Positions 1 to 12,100 of a stretch of DNA of 64,000 bases are shown one piece after another (the first letter of the stretch is position 1; every line of letters begins with the position of its first letter). The notes beneath the pieces were generated by a model, which saw nothing but the letters and a program-made list of their open reading frames with translations, made no database searches and was not told the DNA's origin. The position numbers were made by a program, and so were the translations under genes. This DNA comes from Isoetes taiwanensis (lineage: Eukaryota > Streptophyta > Lycopodiopsida > Isoetales > Isoetaceae): contig JAJEKV010000032.1 in the NCBI GenBank assembly GCA_021234155.1, forward strand, positions 10,300,099 to 10,364,098, in the 5' to 3' direction.

Positions 1-69
1 CAAAGGAGTTTGTCAATTTCCGCCTTGGATTTTTTATCACGTAATTAGGGTTGAGCTCTGTCGTCGTTG

Positions 70-325
70 CTAATCGGTCGTGCATCGATTTGGTAGGAAT
101 GGTGAGTTCCCCAAGCTTTTGTTGATTCCCTCAAGATCTTTGTAACTCCAGTAAAAATGTGTTTGAATTTTTGAGCAGCTTGACGGCCTGTTTACGATAA
201 GGAGCCGGAAGATTTTGCGCAATGCGGACAGGTTGATTGTTGCCAACGTCCACAATCTCGACCGGAGTCCGAATATGGGGTATTACTTCAGTATCCCGGA
301 CAATGTGTGCAGGAGGTTGGAGCAT
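70..325 (-). pseudogene. Pol linker preceding reverse transcriptase (gypsy)
   Basis: Two overlapping minus-strand frames together contain LPAPYRKQAVKLLKNSNTF followed by FYWSYKDLEGINKS. These correspond to the segment just before RT in plant Ty3/gypsy Pol, where a FAWSYEDMPGID-like motif is usual. A one-base frame shift separates them. The RT domain itself is beyond the window edge. Confidence 0.65.
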
Positions 326-650
326 AACCGGATCGTGGCACTTTGCGTGGTGAAAAGAGAGGTTGCTCGGTTTAAGTCTAGCAGAGGTTGCTTCATGACG
401 GCAGGTACATCAACGGGGAGTTGCGGGAGGTTCAAAGATCTGAAAAGTGATCAACGCGTTGGATTCGATTGCAAGGAGCAGGTAGGGGTCAAGCAAGGCG
501 CCCACGACTGGTCACGATCAAGAGTCATTTCTCCCCAAGGATCAAAGCATATTCGGGGTAGGATGATGAGGCATACTCGCGGGTGGAGCCCGAACTTGAT
601 AAATATTCGAGCTTCTTGAATCGATTAATGCGAGAGAGAGGGTTCCATTG

Positions 651-1070
651 TCAACGAAATGATCCTGCCCGTTTGCAAGTCCATGGTGGCATTGAGATGA
701 CCATCGATTGATGACTAATCGGTCCGTGGCCCAAAGAATGGATACTCTTTGCCTGGCGGAGAAAAGGTCTGCCTACCAGCATTTCATAGTCACCTGGATC
801 TTCGCCAGCTTTCCAAACTCCAAATTCCATGGGAAAGCGGAGATCACCAATGTTGATGTGAAGAATAGGTGTGACGCCTTGAGGTCTCGTGATATGGCCA
901 TTAGCCAATTTGATGTCATATGGGGCACGAAAGAGTTGTGTGATGCCCATTTGTTTGCGGAGTTTATCCGTGATGAGATTGACTGCGCTACCTCCATCGA
1001 TTTGAACATGGTTGACTTGCTGATTTCCCACCGTGGCATGGACCGTGGGTGTAGAGGTATACAGCCCCAA
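651..1070 (-). CDS. Retropepsin-like aspartic protease domain of the gypsy element
   Basis: The 139-residue frame has the active-site motif IDGGSAVNLI, a D-G-G variant of the D-S/T-G loop, about 25 residues in. The second signature, MLVGRPFLRQAKS, follows about 70 residues later and matches the ILGRPFL box of plant gypsy proteases. The domain would cleave the Gag-Pol polyprotein. It is probably part of a longer Pol frame joined to the 1071-1532 frame upstream and the pre-RT linker downstream. The true start cannot be set, because such proteases are released by processing. Confidence 0.8.
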   Translation of the reverse strand: MGLYTSTPTVHATVGNQQVNHVQIDGGSAVNLITDKLRKQMGITQLFRAPYDIKLANGHITRPQGVTPILHINIGDLRFPMEFGVWKAGEDPGDYEMLVGRPFLRQAKSIHSLGHGPISHQSMVISMPPWTCKRAGSFR

Positions 1071-1580
1071 CTAAAACAGTTGAAGTAGTAACCGGTCCTT
1101 GAGAGCAGGACAGAGTTTTAAAATGGTTGCCAAGCTTAAAGGAATTTTGATCTTGGCGAGCTCCTCTTGGAGTTCGAGAGGTACATGAGAAAAAGGATCT
1201 GCTGGTTCCACTGGTGCGGGAGTGCGTGGCAGGGAAGCAGCAACTTCTTTGAGTAAGTCAACCTCGGCTGCAATATTGGGATATGTCTGAGAGCGTGGAG
1301 GTTGAGATGTTGAAGGTGTATCTTGTCTTTGTTGAGCTCTAGTGGTGGCATGAACATTTGCCAATGTAATAAAACTTTCAGGCTGCATGAGGTTCAAAAT
1401 GCTTTGGCGAACTTTGGGCATGACATGTGGCATGAGCTTTTCCAAGTCGTGCAAAGTGAACCTTTTTTCGTCCTCATGAGGAATGGTGTCAATCGCAAAG
1501 GCAAAGGCGTGCCCCCTTCGAATAATAGTCAAGGGGCGTGATGCCTTGGTGCAGCGTGAAACTAAACCAACCCAATTTGA

Positions 1581-3425
1581 CTACCGGATTTGGAGGATTA
1601 AGTGCACGAAAAATTTCCTCTTGGGCTTGTTGATCCGGTGAGGTTGATTTCTCGGAGCCGGGTGATAGCGTGATTGCCGAGGCGCTCTTGGTGGCTTTAA
1701 GAACTGGTCGCGGGCCTTGTTTGCCATTAGCGAGCGAGTTAGTAAGCCGTGAGGCGGACCGATGTGGTTACGATTTGTGCGGGAAGCCGCACGAACTTGT
1801 GGAAGTTGAGGACACGCCCGTGGTGGTATGACCCCATTCTTGGCGGTGATAACACCGAGCTTTAGAAGGATCAAAAGGAGGACGTTGGTTGGATCCCCGT
1901 GGTTGGTCCCATTGCCGATAGAGTTCGTGGGCTTTTGAAGAGGTGGTCTGGCGATAGTGCGATTGTTCTTTGAGGTGTGGTTTGCACTTGATAAACCATT
2001 TTGTTGCGGAACGGTGTGGGATGAGTGCGAGTGCACTCTTCCGTGGCATGATTGCACATGTTGCATCGCTTGCAATGAGGCGGGCCATTGGTGGAGTTGC
2101 ACTCATTGGCCAAATGGCCTTGGTATTTGCAAATATGGCACCGATTTGACTGCTACTGTGGATTAGCGTGTTGAATTTGAACGGCCGTTTGTGGAACCAT
2201 GACAGTGGAATGAGCGGGAGCTCTTGAAGAGCCACGCCCGGGAGGAAACATTGACGGAGTGATTGACAAGTCGATAGCCCGCTCCAAAGTTTTGGATGCG
2301 GTATTGATCATGAGTCGAATAGCGGGAGGAAGTCCTTGGAGAAAACCGGACCAAAATCCGGCTCTGTGTAGGGTACTCCTTGAGCTTACTTAGCGAGAAT
2401 GTGAAGTCGATCCCATAAAATCCGAGGCGGCGACTCTGTGGGCTCTTGTTGAAGTTCATTGAGTTGCTTGAGATGAAGTTGATCATCATCCGTGGTCCCA
2501 GAATGAGACGTAAAAGCAAAGCGCATTTGGCCCGGACCGTCTTGTTTCCAATGGCTTTTGTTGGACATGAGCCATTGATGAGGAGAGCCACGCCAGGTGG
2601 TGGAAAAGATGTGGAATTTCAGTTGAGGTTGCGTGACCATTTAGGACAGCTAGAGCCTCAAATTCTTCCATGTGGGCCTCGAAGCACTTTGGTCTAACGG
2701 TTTGCCTTTTCGTGTTGCCAAAGGTGGGATAAGTCGGTTTGAGTCCGAAAGGTAGATGTGAAAGAAAGTCGGGCTGGACAGAACAAGATAGTGAGGATAT
2801 TGAGGTTGAGGTGGATGTGGCATTGTGCCCGGACGGGACCGATGAAGGGGTGATGTGCGGTTGAGAACCGGAAGTAGCCGGAGCATTGGTTTTGAGATCT
2901 GTAAGGTTGTAAATAGGAAGAGCAAAGGGGAAACGTGGGGAAAGGATATTCCCCGGTAGGCATAAAGGAGACATGTGGATAGCCGTGCCCACCGGGGAGA
3001 TGATGGCTTGAAAGGAAGAGGCGATGGCCTCAAGAATGATGGATGTAGGCATGTTCAGGGGTGTGAAAGTACGGTTGAGAAGGTTGAGCCCGATAAGGCT
3101 CCCCGATAGTGATGAGGGGACTGGAGGTTGTGAGCAATGTTTGCACGCTTGGGGGCGGGAGGCGGGGACTTTAGACCGACACGAGGGGTGGGTGGCGCTG
3201 GACTGAGCCCTAGACCAAGATGGCCTCCCTCTATGTCATAAGCGAGATCCATACATGTCGCTGAACGGTTTCCGACGCCATGGCGCCTCCAAGCGAGAGG
3301 CCGTCTGGGAAAGGAGTTCTTCCGGGCGTGAAATTACGGACGGAACATGGCGGATGTAAGAAAGTAGGATAAAAATCGGACCCGGCAGTGGCGGCGGTGT
3401 TTGGGGTGCGGGTTCGGGAACTCAC
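1581..3425 (-). pseudogene. Gag region of the gypsy element, frameshifted
   Basis: Several overlapping minus-strand frames cover a Pro/Ser/Thr-rich N-terminal part (about 3425-2650), a capsid-like part containing the residues FHIFSTTWRGSPHQWL (about 2600) and a basic, Pro-rich C-terminal part. Near 2030-2110 one frame reads CKRCNMCNHATEEC, which fits the CX2CX4HX4C nucleocapsid zinc knuckle. Gag packages element RNA into particles. No single frame spans the region, so this copy is broken by indels. The plus-strand open frames here are antisense shadows. Confidence 0.75.
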
Positions 3426-3479
3426 GGAAGATGACCCTGCGTGAGGACCCGTGGATCTAACAGAGAGTCAGGGGGACTA

Positions 3480-4018
3480 TGTCACGGGATTTGCAAGAAG
3501 AGAAGAAAAAGAAGAAAACAGAACAAATGAGAGAAAGATGATAAGCTTCCTTGATATCAATGATGAAAATACATGAGCTCGCAATAGAGAGAAAACGAAA
3601 GGAGACAAGACTCAAAACTCATCTAAAAACTTATGTGCTAACTCTACTACTATATATATAGTACAATGGCCTTGGGCCCAATATAGACACTCCGATCGAT
3701 CTCGGTGCCGACTCACGGAAGGAGGCCTGATTCGATGGAGGAATGTTGGCGGTGCCTCTTGAAGTGCCTAGAATCACGCCTGATGCCGACGCTGGCGGTG
3801 ACGGGCCGTCACTTGTCCGAAAGGCGCCTCTTGTTGACGACCACGGGCTTTTGACCGCGTGGTCTGGCCGCTTGGTCTTCTGCGGAGCCTTGGATGTCCG
3901 ACCCGTGGTCGACCGAGGATCCTTGAGCTTGACACGGTCTGTCAGATGCATGAATAGTCCTGCACCGGGAGGCACGGGACTAACAAATCGGCCCCCATAG
4001 GCTCGGTGACGCCGAACA
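3480..4018 (-). repeat. Candidate 5' LTR of the gypsy element
   Basis: A roughly 539-bp segment begins TGTCACGG and ends CCGAACA on the plus strand, so it is bounded by the TG...CA-type inverted ends expected of an LTR. It holds a (TA)n box at 3652-3660. The GGGCCCAAGGCCATTGTAC-type stretch next to that box recurs near 39,970-39,996, inside a second LTR-like segment. The opposite LTR lies outside the window, so neither the exact ends nor a target duplication can be confirmed. I found no clear primer-binding site just inside it. Confidence 0.55.
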
Positions 4019-7000
4019 AAGTTTATGCAAAAACTTAGGTAACAATGTTCTCAGCCCATTCACGTCTGTATGAGGCCAATATTTTCTGCTTCTATCATAA
4101 AATATTGATTCTATGACAAAGGCCCTTCTGCCACCTGTTGGCGAAAGCAACTTTACTGTCCTATCTGTTGCTTATAAAAAAACGATTCCTCAAGTTGTTG
4201 CAAGCACCTGATGCAATGGTATCATTTTTTAGAGTTAGATAGTTGCATTCCTGTTGTTTATACATTTTGTGGATGCACAAATCCAATTGGACGTTTCCCC
4301 ATGCTTGCAAATGTGTCCTTTACCCTTTGAAGGGTGTGTTGGAGAGTATATATAAACGAGATACTTTGTTTGTCATTTAAATATGCAGTTGTAATCCAAA
4401 TACGTTTTTGCACATTTGTGATTTTCCATTCTGCGTGTATCTTAGGTTGTTAGCATGAAAGCACACCCATGATGGCCTTTCCCATCCAAGCTGCTACTCC
4501 AAAAAACTCTCTTTTAACTCTGGCTATTTTGTCGCAAAGTTGCAAAAGAAAGCAAATGACAAATAGAACACATAATTAGTATTTATTTATAATGCCACAT
4601 TTTGAACATGCAGAGCTTAAAAACCCATTCCTTTGGATGCATATGTATTTTATATGTTGTGTGTTCTTCTTCCTGTTCATAAATCTGTCAAAGAACATTT
4701 GTTATTTAACCTCCAGGCGATTAGTTCATTATGGATTCAATGCATTTTCAAAACAGAATGATCTTGGGTTTTGAAAATGTAGATGAGTGTTGGCTCTTTC
4801 AAATGTAGTTTAGGTTGACAATGATTTGTATTGCAGGTTACCTGTTTCGCATTTTCAAGATGACAATGATTTCATATTCCAGCTTAGCTCTTTCATGTTT
4901 TCAAGACAACATCAAAATATGCCATATCCTCTGAAGTTGATGAGGTGCCATACAACAAGATTTGGCTCGGATTTGGTCTGGACAATAGAAGCCGTTAGTA
5001 TCTTTGCAGTTGTTCTCATCATCAAGCATGCCAACCCCGGATGTGTTTTGAGCTTTTGAAACGGCGACATGTTAAGCATCTACGTTGCAATTATGTTCTG
5101 GAAAAGATCAAGCTTGCTACCCAAACGGATCGACTCAGACGTCTGCACATGTAGTAAGTTCTGTCCTGTATTGTTGTCCTTACGCATTCTGTGAGCAAGA
5201 TTATATCTTTCTTCATGTATATTGATCCTCAAAACTCTCTTTCCTTTTGTTCAAATCTTTTTATCCTAATACATTTTTATGCAGTCACGACATGTCCACT
5301 AAATATTCTTTGTTTCTTGGCCTTAGCTCCTTGCATTTCCATTTAGAATTCTCAGATTTCAGTTAATTTGCAAAGATTCACTAAACTAGATATGCATATT
5401 AAGACAGATGATGTCTGCAGTGCAATACTTGCTGAACATGCACATCCCCATGGACAAATTACTATTTAAACTGATCCAGATACTTTTGTTACATTGCTGT
5501 ACAAATGGTGCGATTGCCTTCGTATCCACCTGAAACGTAACAGTTGAAGCCGACAATCTTGCTTACATTACAACGGCAGGTTGTGTCCATATGTGCATCC
5601 AAGAACATTTTGATACTTTTATTGCAATGATGACCCCGGCCTAGACTCATATTTGGCCATCAGCAACTATTTGAGCTATTTGCATTTGCTGTAAGCCAAT
5701 TTGCATAAAATTCCTTAACAAAGGTATGGTTTTATTGTGTTTCTTAGGTTCACTCACATTTACAAGTGATGGCTTTCTCTGTCTTCTATGTGCAGAATGT
5801 AAGGAGCCCCACTTCCAGCTCAATTTCCTACAAAAACCTCCATTAGATGCCCGATAGAATCTGTAATACAAAGTTCCAGTTGCCTTTATTTGGAACTACT
5901 TCCCGTGCCTCATGCTCCTCCTTTTGGTTAGAAACCATCAATCACATTTCCCACTTCAGTCTTATTTGGAATCACAGTTTGTGTATCATATACTTATTTC
6001 ATTTATTTATACATTTCTATATTATCTCCTTATGTGGAATGCCAAATTCCTGTCGTACAATACCTATTTTATTCATGCTGAACATTTTGCCATAAACATG
6101 GACTTTAATGTATTTGCTAGAGATGGGTACATGTTCATGTGTAGTATAAAGAAAGGGCTGGATTAATAGGAATATGGAAGAATGAGTTCATCTTACTAGA
6201 ATTATCAATAATACCTATTTTCCTTTCTGTATCAGAGGCCATTTATATCGATGCCTCTCTCAGAGTTTCTTTCTAAATAGAACATAGCATGTTCAAGCTG
6301 TTTACTCATGTAGGCATAATATTTGTCTTTGTGTTAGTGGTAATACCTAACCTCATGTAGTAATGATTAAAAATGCCATTTATTTCTTGAGGTCTGTCAC
6401 ACCATTACATAACGTCATGCAAGGCTTGCCATCCATCTTGAAACAAAAGATACAAAATCCCTATTGGAATAGAAGCTAGAGTGTAATACCAAACCCTTAA
6501 TTATATAGACGTAACTACAAAATCCACATTGGACAGAAGCTAGAGTGTAATACCAAACCCCTAATTATATAAACAGAACCAAGTTTCAAACCCATAATTT
6601 CGTAAACAACTCTGCATTCTACCTTTGCCTTATATCCCAAAGTGCCACTATACACACTAGCTCCATTGTGTTGTATTCCCAAGCTAAAGTCCAAATGCCA
6701 TGACGTTTACGAATCGAATGTGCTTCTTTAGTCCAAAGTTCATGTAAAGTGAGAACAAAAAACAAAACAACCACCTCAAATTGCAACAAGACAAACATTA
6801 ATCCATATTCGTTTTTCATTGAACAAACAAATAGTCCACTATGACTAAAGGCCATAAATTGGGGTTTCTCGGGTCTATGCCATGACCATCAGAAGTAAAA
6901 TAGAATGTTCGTAAAGTTGTTCATCATGAATGTTACGATAACTTATCGGCAAACTCAATGGCAAGATGGAAGATCAATCATAACTTAGGACATTATTTTA

Positions 7001-7163
7001 TACTTGCCCCATGCACTACTTTATGAATGACACATGTGATTTCATCTACATCGCCATGTTGCATTGAATAAACATAATGATAACCTCTTCCATATATCGC
7101 AAATTAAACACAATGTATTTTGGTATTTATACATCCTTGCCTACATTACATGTTTTAGCTAAA
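4019..7163. other. Region without a recognisable gene
   Basis: AT-rich sequence with only short open frames and no family I recognise. One coding-like stretch near 4930-5150 (a frame reading DEVPYNKIWLGFGLDN, and later LRCNYVLEKIKLATQTDRLR) could be exon debris, but I cannot assign it. Around 6455-6590 a roughly 68-bp unit (containing AGAAGCTAGAGTGTAATACC) is tandemly duplicated. The right end of this region may be the body of a Helitron whose 3' terminus lies at 7164-7191. Confidence 0.5.
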
Positions 7164-7191
7164 GCCCGGCAACGCCGGGCACTGTTACTAG
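7164..7191 (+). mobile_element. Helitron-like 3' terminus (hairpin plus CTAG)
   Basis: A perfect 7-bp stem GCCCGGC / GCCGGGC with an AAC loop (7164-7180) is followed seven bases later by CTAG (7188-7191) and a host T. This is the canonical Helitron 3' end: a GC-rich hairpin just upstream of CTRR inserted before T. The repeat shared with 14,902-15,610 begins exactly after this CTAG, as expected if the Helitron inserted next to that repeat. No 5' TC end was located, so its length is unknown. Confidence 0.6.
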
Positions 7192-7743
7192 TATAATTAT
7201 ATATTGCAAATCTTTTTTTGATTGTTCATGCAGGTTGAATGAATTGGGTTAGTTTATATTTTTTCCTAAAGGGTGTTGACTGTCAGAGTCTGAGCTCCAA
7301 ACAACGTATAATGAAGTCTTTGATAATGGGGATTGAATTCTAGAAGGTTTAAGAATGGAGATTAATGTTTGCTCTTAGAATAGGACGTCGATTATGTCGT
7401 TTCATATAGAAATTGTTCCATTGTGTAGCACTTTCTTAACTCTGAATTGTGAAAATCCAATTTGGTAGCATGAAGTGTGGCAAAGGGTTGATCCAATGCC
7501 AAATTACATAAAACCACTGTGACGTTCCCCTAAAATATACGGTATACATACGTATATTCTAGGCCATGGCACTATACAAGCCTACCTTAGTAGCCTTGTA
7601 TACCTTAGTATGTAGATAAGGGAGCATGGCTAAGTCATCCTATATAAATTTTCTAACCTTAGATGCATGTGATTAGGATTAGATGTAACTCTCATTTTAT
7701 AATCATGTTACGTGGATATAGGATGTTGGTTGATCATGTTTGC

Positions 7744-8337
7744 ACCAGGGCCCCAAGCTTATTTGCTTGCTTCATTGTCCAGGAAAAAGCTTGTAGCTAT
7801 TGCATCAATTCGCACGGGGTCCCACAGGCTACGGATTGAGACAGGTAGATGGGAGCGGCCGCAATTAAGCAAGACTATGTGCCTGTTGCCAGTTACAGGT
7901 TATTGAAGATGAAAGCCATACTCTTCTGAGTTGCCCTGCTTTTGAGATAGTCCGGAATCATTTTTTGACCTTAGCATTCCATTCCACGCTTCCACAACTT
8001 CTCAGAGCACCATCTGTGCATGACTTGGCATTATACATACTTGAGGTTCTAGATAAACGTCTGCAATTACTGAGCCCCCAGTTGTCATTATCTCTGTTTG
8101 TCTAGTATCATCATTACTGCAAAGGTTTTTCCCTAAAAACCTTTCGAGGCAGGGGTTTTTTAATCCTAGTAGTAATGATTGTACTAGCCCATTGTATGGG
8201 TCCCATGACCTATTGGTCTCCGTGGACGTTAAAAAAACTATTCTATTCTATTCTATTCTATTCTATTCTATTCTATTCTATTCTATTCTATTCTATTCTA
8301 TTCTATTCTATTCTATTCTATTCTATTCTATTCTATT
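7744..8337 (+). mobile_element. 5'-truncated LINE insertion with (TTCTA)n tail
   Basis: The insert starts within the C-terminal part of a LINE ORF2. One frame reads AIASIRTGSHRLRIETGRW, matching the same segment in copies at 17.0, 24.0 and 26.1 kb; the zinc-finger part that follows is frameshifted. A 3' untranslated region with a hairpin (8112-8177), the conserved terminal motif TCTCCGTGGACGTTAAAA and a long TTCTA microsatellite (about 8241-8337) complete it. Against the uninterrupted copy at 15,450 it lies between TTTGC and CTTGTATT, with about 4 bases of target missing and no duplication. Confidence 0.8.
8241..8337. repeat. (TTCTA)n microsatellite, tail of a LINE
   Basis: Nearly perfect pentanucleotide array of about 19 units directly after the LINE 3' end. 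Comparable but different arrays end other copies: TTCC at 13.2 and 9.05 kb, TTTC at 24.4 kb, and TATC at 31.6 kb. Confidence 0.95.
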
Positions 8338-8492
8338 CTTGTATTAGGAAGGGGGGTAGTGACCTAGTAGCCTTGTTTAGATGATGCTTCTATTAGACCA
8401 TTTAGTTTCTATTATATGCAGCCTGTGCATAGAGCCCACCAGGCTATGGAGTGACTGAGCACTACATAACGGAGATAGTGGCAAGATTGCTG

Positions 8493-8760
8493 GAGCACCA
8501 ATTTTATGGATCTGATGCAAAAGGGTACATTGCTGGCAAAAAGATATTGCAGTCAAAGTTGGAGTAGAAACAACAGTTTTATGTGGAATGCAGAAGTCGC
8601 TTTATTGTTGCAAGACATGCTTGGGGGTTTGAAGCATGAGCACTACGCAAGCATATCCTTCCAATAGCCAAATAAGTATAATGAATGTCTCTCCATTTAA
8701 GAATACACATTTTAAAATAAAACCTTATAAATATTTATTAATATAACCTTTAAAATAACT
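8493..8760 (+). repeat. Interspersed repeat R, partial copy
   Basis: The segment matches, in inverse orientation, 48,985-49,250 and 50,240-50,510, and overlaps the family copy at 12,700-13,097. A shared marker is TACATTGCTGGCAAAAAGAT. No coding capacity is recognised. It begins right after the dispersed block ends at 8487. Confidence 0.75.
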
Positions 8761-9040
8761 TTGGAACATTCTAACATTAGTACTTAGATTTTAGTTAAAG
8801 GCTGAAAACAGGGTTGCGGCTTCTTTAACGTCAGTTGCGACTAGCCATTCCAGATCTGCTCCCAGATTTTAGGAAAGTAATCTGTAGAGTCACAGAAAGG
8901 TCCGACTTTGCTATTGTTGTTGTATTAATTTGGCTAACATAAAAAAAAAAATGGTTACCTTTTGTGAGAAAAAAGGACTTTCCTATTATGAAATAATGGA
9001 TCTAATTCTTGCGAAAGACATGGCTCTTCTGCTCAATTTT

Positions 9041-10800
9041 GAAAGGAAGGAAGGAAGGAAGAAAGTATATTTAACGTCCACGGAGGCCAACTGGCCTATG
9101 AGACGGTGATACAATGTAGTGGAGAATTTCCAAACACAACAGAAACCCTGTACAATGTGTCTCTACCACTGGGATGAAAAAACCCCCCATGTGGGAGGAA
9201 AAACCCTTGTAGTAGGCGTTGAGAGGCCCTATCTGGGCGCTCAAATTCCGTGTGCTGTGAGAGACTCCCTGACGGTGGAGACTTGCAGAATATAGGACGC
9301 GAGACATGCCACCATTGGCGAAGCCAACAGTTGATGAATTGCTATCTCAGAGCATCTGAGATCGGCATGAGCTGCTCGGATGTGTGCATATGCTGGGCAT
9401 TCCTGTAGAGCATGGTGTTCATCTTCTACTATCTGCATGTGACAGCACTAGCGTAATCTCTCATGCCGGGGGATTCTTTGCCCTCCATCCGTACCCCAGT
9501 GGCCAGTCTCAATTCTGAGATGGTGGGACCCTGTCCTTATTGCAGCTATAGCTCTCCGTTTCTTGGTAGAGATGTGTGCCTTCAGATACTGGTGGGGGCC
9601 GTGTTCAAGCGACGGATTGACCTGCGTGTGGTAGTGCTCTGTTTTGGGCTTTGCATTGATAGTCTATGGACCATCTTGCGAACCATCCCCTACAATGCTC
9701 CTGCCACAATCTCTTCAGACGTTGTGGCCCTTGTGCCAATAACAGAGCCCGGGGAGGAAGACGTTGTGCATCCATTCTGTCAACCTTATAAAAAATGCAT
9801 AGCGTGTGCTGCGCGATAGCGAATCGCTGCGAGGGGCAAAAAACGATCTCATCTGACAAAATCGGATAAGGCACCGTGTCCTTGGCCTTAGGTGGTATAT
9901 CGGAAAGCCTATACGTACCCTCTCTAGCTTATCCCAAGTACCCTTGCTAACCACTGGCCCCCATACCTCTACCCCATACATCAATCTTTGGTTCCACGAG
10001 TGCTCGAAAAGGTGTGCTTTGCATGCCCAATCGCTTGAGAGATCTATTACGTAATGTACTATTCGCATTGCATAGGGCTTTCCATCCATGGCTGACCCTT
10101 CTTTCTACACGATCATCCCATAGCATGTTAGCAGAGAAATCGATTCCCGGATACTTAAAGGTCCTTACAACTTCCATCCTTTGTCCTCGTAATAGAAGTC
10201 GGGATATCATCTTTGCTTGTGATTGGGATTAACCAGCAGCTTGGTTTTCTGCTGGTTGGTTGGTATCATTCTGCTATGTCCGAGAATTGACTAATGTTCT
10301 GCATACTTCTAGTCTGTATGGGATAATAAGCCCGGATAAATGCATAGAGCAAGCTGTTTTCTTGTATATGCCTCCGCAAGCTGCGGGCCACCACCTCCAT
10401 GTTCTTGCATCCAGGTCTCCAACTTGTCAATATAGAGTCCAAAAAGCGTTGGAGATATAACGGGCATCCCTATTTAACACCTATGGTGTTGTTCACGTGT
10501 GGTTACGATGCGAGGCAAAGTGGCATATATTAGATCATAGAGGGTAGATGGCATTCTGCAAATCCTGTGGGACATGTAGCTCCTGCAAGTGTTGCCACAA
10601 CAGGTCCCGAGGGACCGTATCATATGCCGTCTTAAAATCCACGAAACAGCAATACAAGTCACGTCGTGCATTGCGGCTAGTTTCCATAAGGATTCTGAGA
10701 GTAAAAATATGATCACTCGTGGAGTGGACAGGGCAGAAACCTGCTTGGCCAACTGCACGTACTCCAGTTTCCTCCGCCCATTGCGTTAAAGAGTTGCTTG
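9041..10800 (-). mobile_element. LINE (non-LTR retrotransposon) fragment, 5'-truncated, frameshifted
   Basis: Read on the minus strand from 10,800 to 9041 it carries, in broken frames, reverse transcriptase (FVDFKTAYDTVPRDLLW near 10,640), then YPGIDFSANMLWDDRV (about 10,150), LMYGVEVWGPVVSKGTW (about 9960) and the C-terminal VEDEHHALQECPAY (about 9420). It ends with the terminal motif GGCCTCCGTGGACGTTAAA and a (TTCC)n tail at 9041-9062. It encodes the enzymes for target-primed reverse transcription, but this copy is dead. Plus-strand frames here are shadows. Confidence 0.85.
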
Positions 10801-11040
10801 ATAAATTCTAGTTAGGAGAACAAATTTTTGACATCCCTAAAGACTCTTACTAAGCTGTTGCTGTTGTTTAAGATGCCATTCTTATTTGAAAACCCAAAGA
10901 AGTAAGGATGGTTGTTCTATCAGGATCTCTCGAAATTAGGTAGAGCCAAAGTCTGCTTGTTGACGCACTATCAAGCCTAAACCCAATTGGTTGGTGAACT
11001 TGTGTCAGAAGGCTCAATTTTTGTAATTCACTTCGGATAT

Positions 11041-12100
11041 ATTTGATAAGGTTTGCTGAGTTTCCAGGAAGTGGAGTGGATTCGTATCAGTTGGTATCAG
11101 AGCCAAGTCATTCCATAAATTCTTGTGCAATGGCCCAAAAGAGATTCAAGGCCAATACAATTAAGCCATGAACGCCGTTGCTCAAATTGCCACTTAGAAT
11201 GGAATTCTTGCTTCATCCAACTTTACCTCGAAGAAAATTGGAGTACACCACTATATTATATGGACCTGCCTGATATATACCAATGTTTGCCTTTGCCTGC
11301 GAGTCCTTTACTTGTTAATCTTCCTCCTCCTGCAATAGCTAATACCAGTATAGAAAGAAATGAAGGTTGAAGCAATGCTTACATATGCAGGAGATAAACA
11401 AAGCCCACTAGCAGTTCTAAGATTTCTAACATCATGACAAAATTACTTTTTGAGAGAGTCAAAGCGGCCATGGACAAGTATTTAATTGATGTAGCTAGAA
11501 TATGATGGCAAGGTTGGAAGAAATTACTACCTCGGATAAAAACATGGCCAAATTCTAGAAAAGCATTCGAATCACATAACATACGTGCCAATTATTACCC
11601 AAATCTTAAGAGGCAATAGGATGTTTTCAAATAGGGGGAACATGAATCGATACATCATTTCTATTCTAAATTTTCTTATCTAGCAGTTCAAGTAGGCGAA
11701 TTGCAGCCAAAAGAATTGTCGAAAAGTGCAATAATCTGAAAATTTATAGCAGGTTTGAGAGATCCATTATAGCAAAATTGTGATCGGTAGATCTATCCAT
11801 TATAGACGAAGCAGTGAGGAAAGCTGACGTAGCAGAGATAAAACTCAATGTCGGTTCAATAAGATATGACATATGGAGGGGTATCATCAGAAAGGTCTAT
11901 AAAGTGGACAATGGCAGTGAAAGAAAAAATATAGAGTGAGCACCAACAAAAAAAAAAAGATATAATTTTCTTGCAAAAAACATAAACAGTGAACGAGGAA
12001 TAGCCAATGATCAGGCTAGAATTCCACCGAAAAAAAGAAGATAACTTTCTTGCTAAAAATATAAATAGTGAACGAGGAATAACCACGGATCAGGCTAGAA
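11041..12100 (+). mobile_element. LTR-retrotransposon remnant: primer-binding site plus decayed gag
   Basis: TTGGTATCAGAGCCAA at 11,091-11,106 is complementary to the 3' end of plant initiator tRNA-Met and marks the edge of a former 5' LTR on the left. About 640 bp downstream one frame reads KFIAGLRDPL and then DEAVRKADVAEIKLN. This resembles the capsid C-terminal motif of Ty3/gypsy gag (RQFLAGLKDPL-like). The intervening sequence is interrupted by many stops. No LTR partner was identified. Confidence 0.6.
11091..11106 (+). promoter_or_regulatory. tRNA-Met-type primer-binding site
   Basis: The 16-base sequence TTGGTATCAGAGCCAA would prime minus-strand DNA synthesis in an LTR retrotransposon. 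The identical 16 bases occur, inverted, in the TRIM element at 39,395-39,410. Confidence 0.8.

Larger units (their letters stand above)
1..4018 (-). mobile_element. Ty3/gypsy LTR retrotransposon, 5' portion, truncated by the window edge
   Basis: Reading the minus strand from 4018 towards 1, the order is LTR (about 3480-4018), untranslated leader, gag, CCHC zinc knuckle, aspartic protease, then the linker that precedes reverse transcriptase. RT, RNase H, integrase and the second LTR would lie outside the left edge. Gag and the gag-protease stretch are spread over several minus-strand frames, so the copy carries frameshifts and is probably not autonomous. The order and motifs are those of the Ty3/gypsy superfamily. 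The lineage cannot be set without RT. Confidence 0.85.
7192..8487 (+). repeat. Dispersed repeat block, copy 1 (interrupted by a LINE)
   Basis: 7192-7743 and 8338-8487 match 14,902-15,610 closely in order and orientation, with a few percent visible differences. Copy 2 is continuous, whereas copy 1 is split by 594 bp of LINE sequence at 7744-8337. No protein family is recognised in the shared block. It contains a direct-reading motif GTGACGTTCCCCTAAAATAT. Confidence 0.8.

Noticed and set aside
215-1088. Plus-strand open frames as genes
   Set aside because: They are antisense to recognisable gypsy Pol motifs (protease and pre-RT linker) and show no family of their own.
7744-8337. SINE insertion
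   Set aside because: It contains LINE ORF2 C-terminal coding sequence and no tRNA-like head, so a truncated LINE explains it better.
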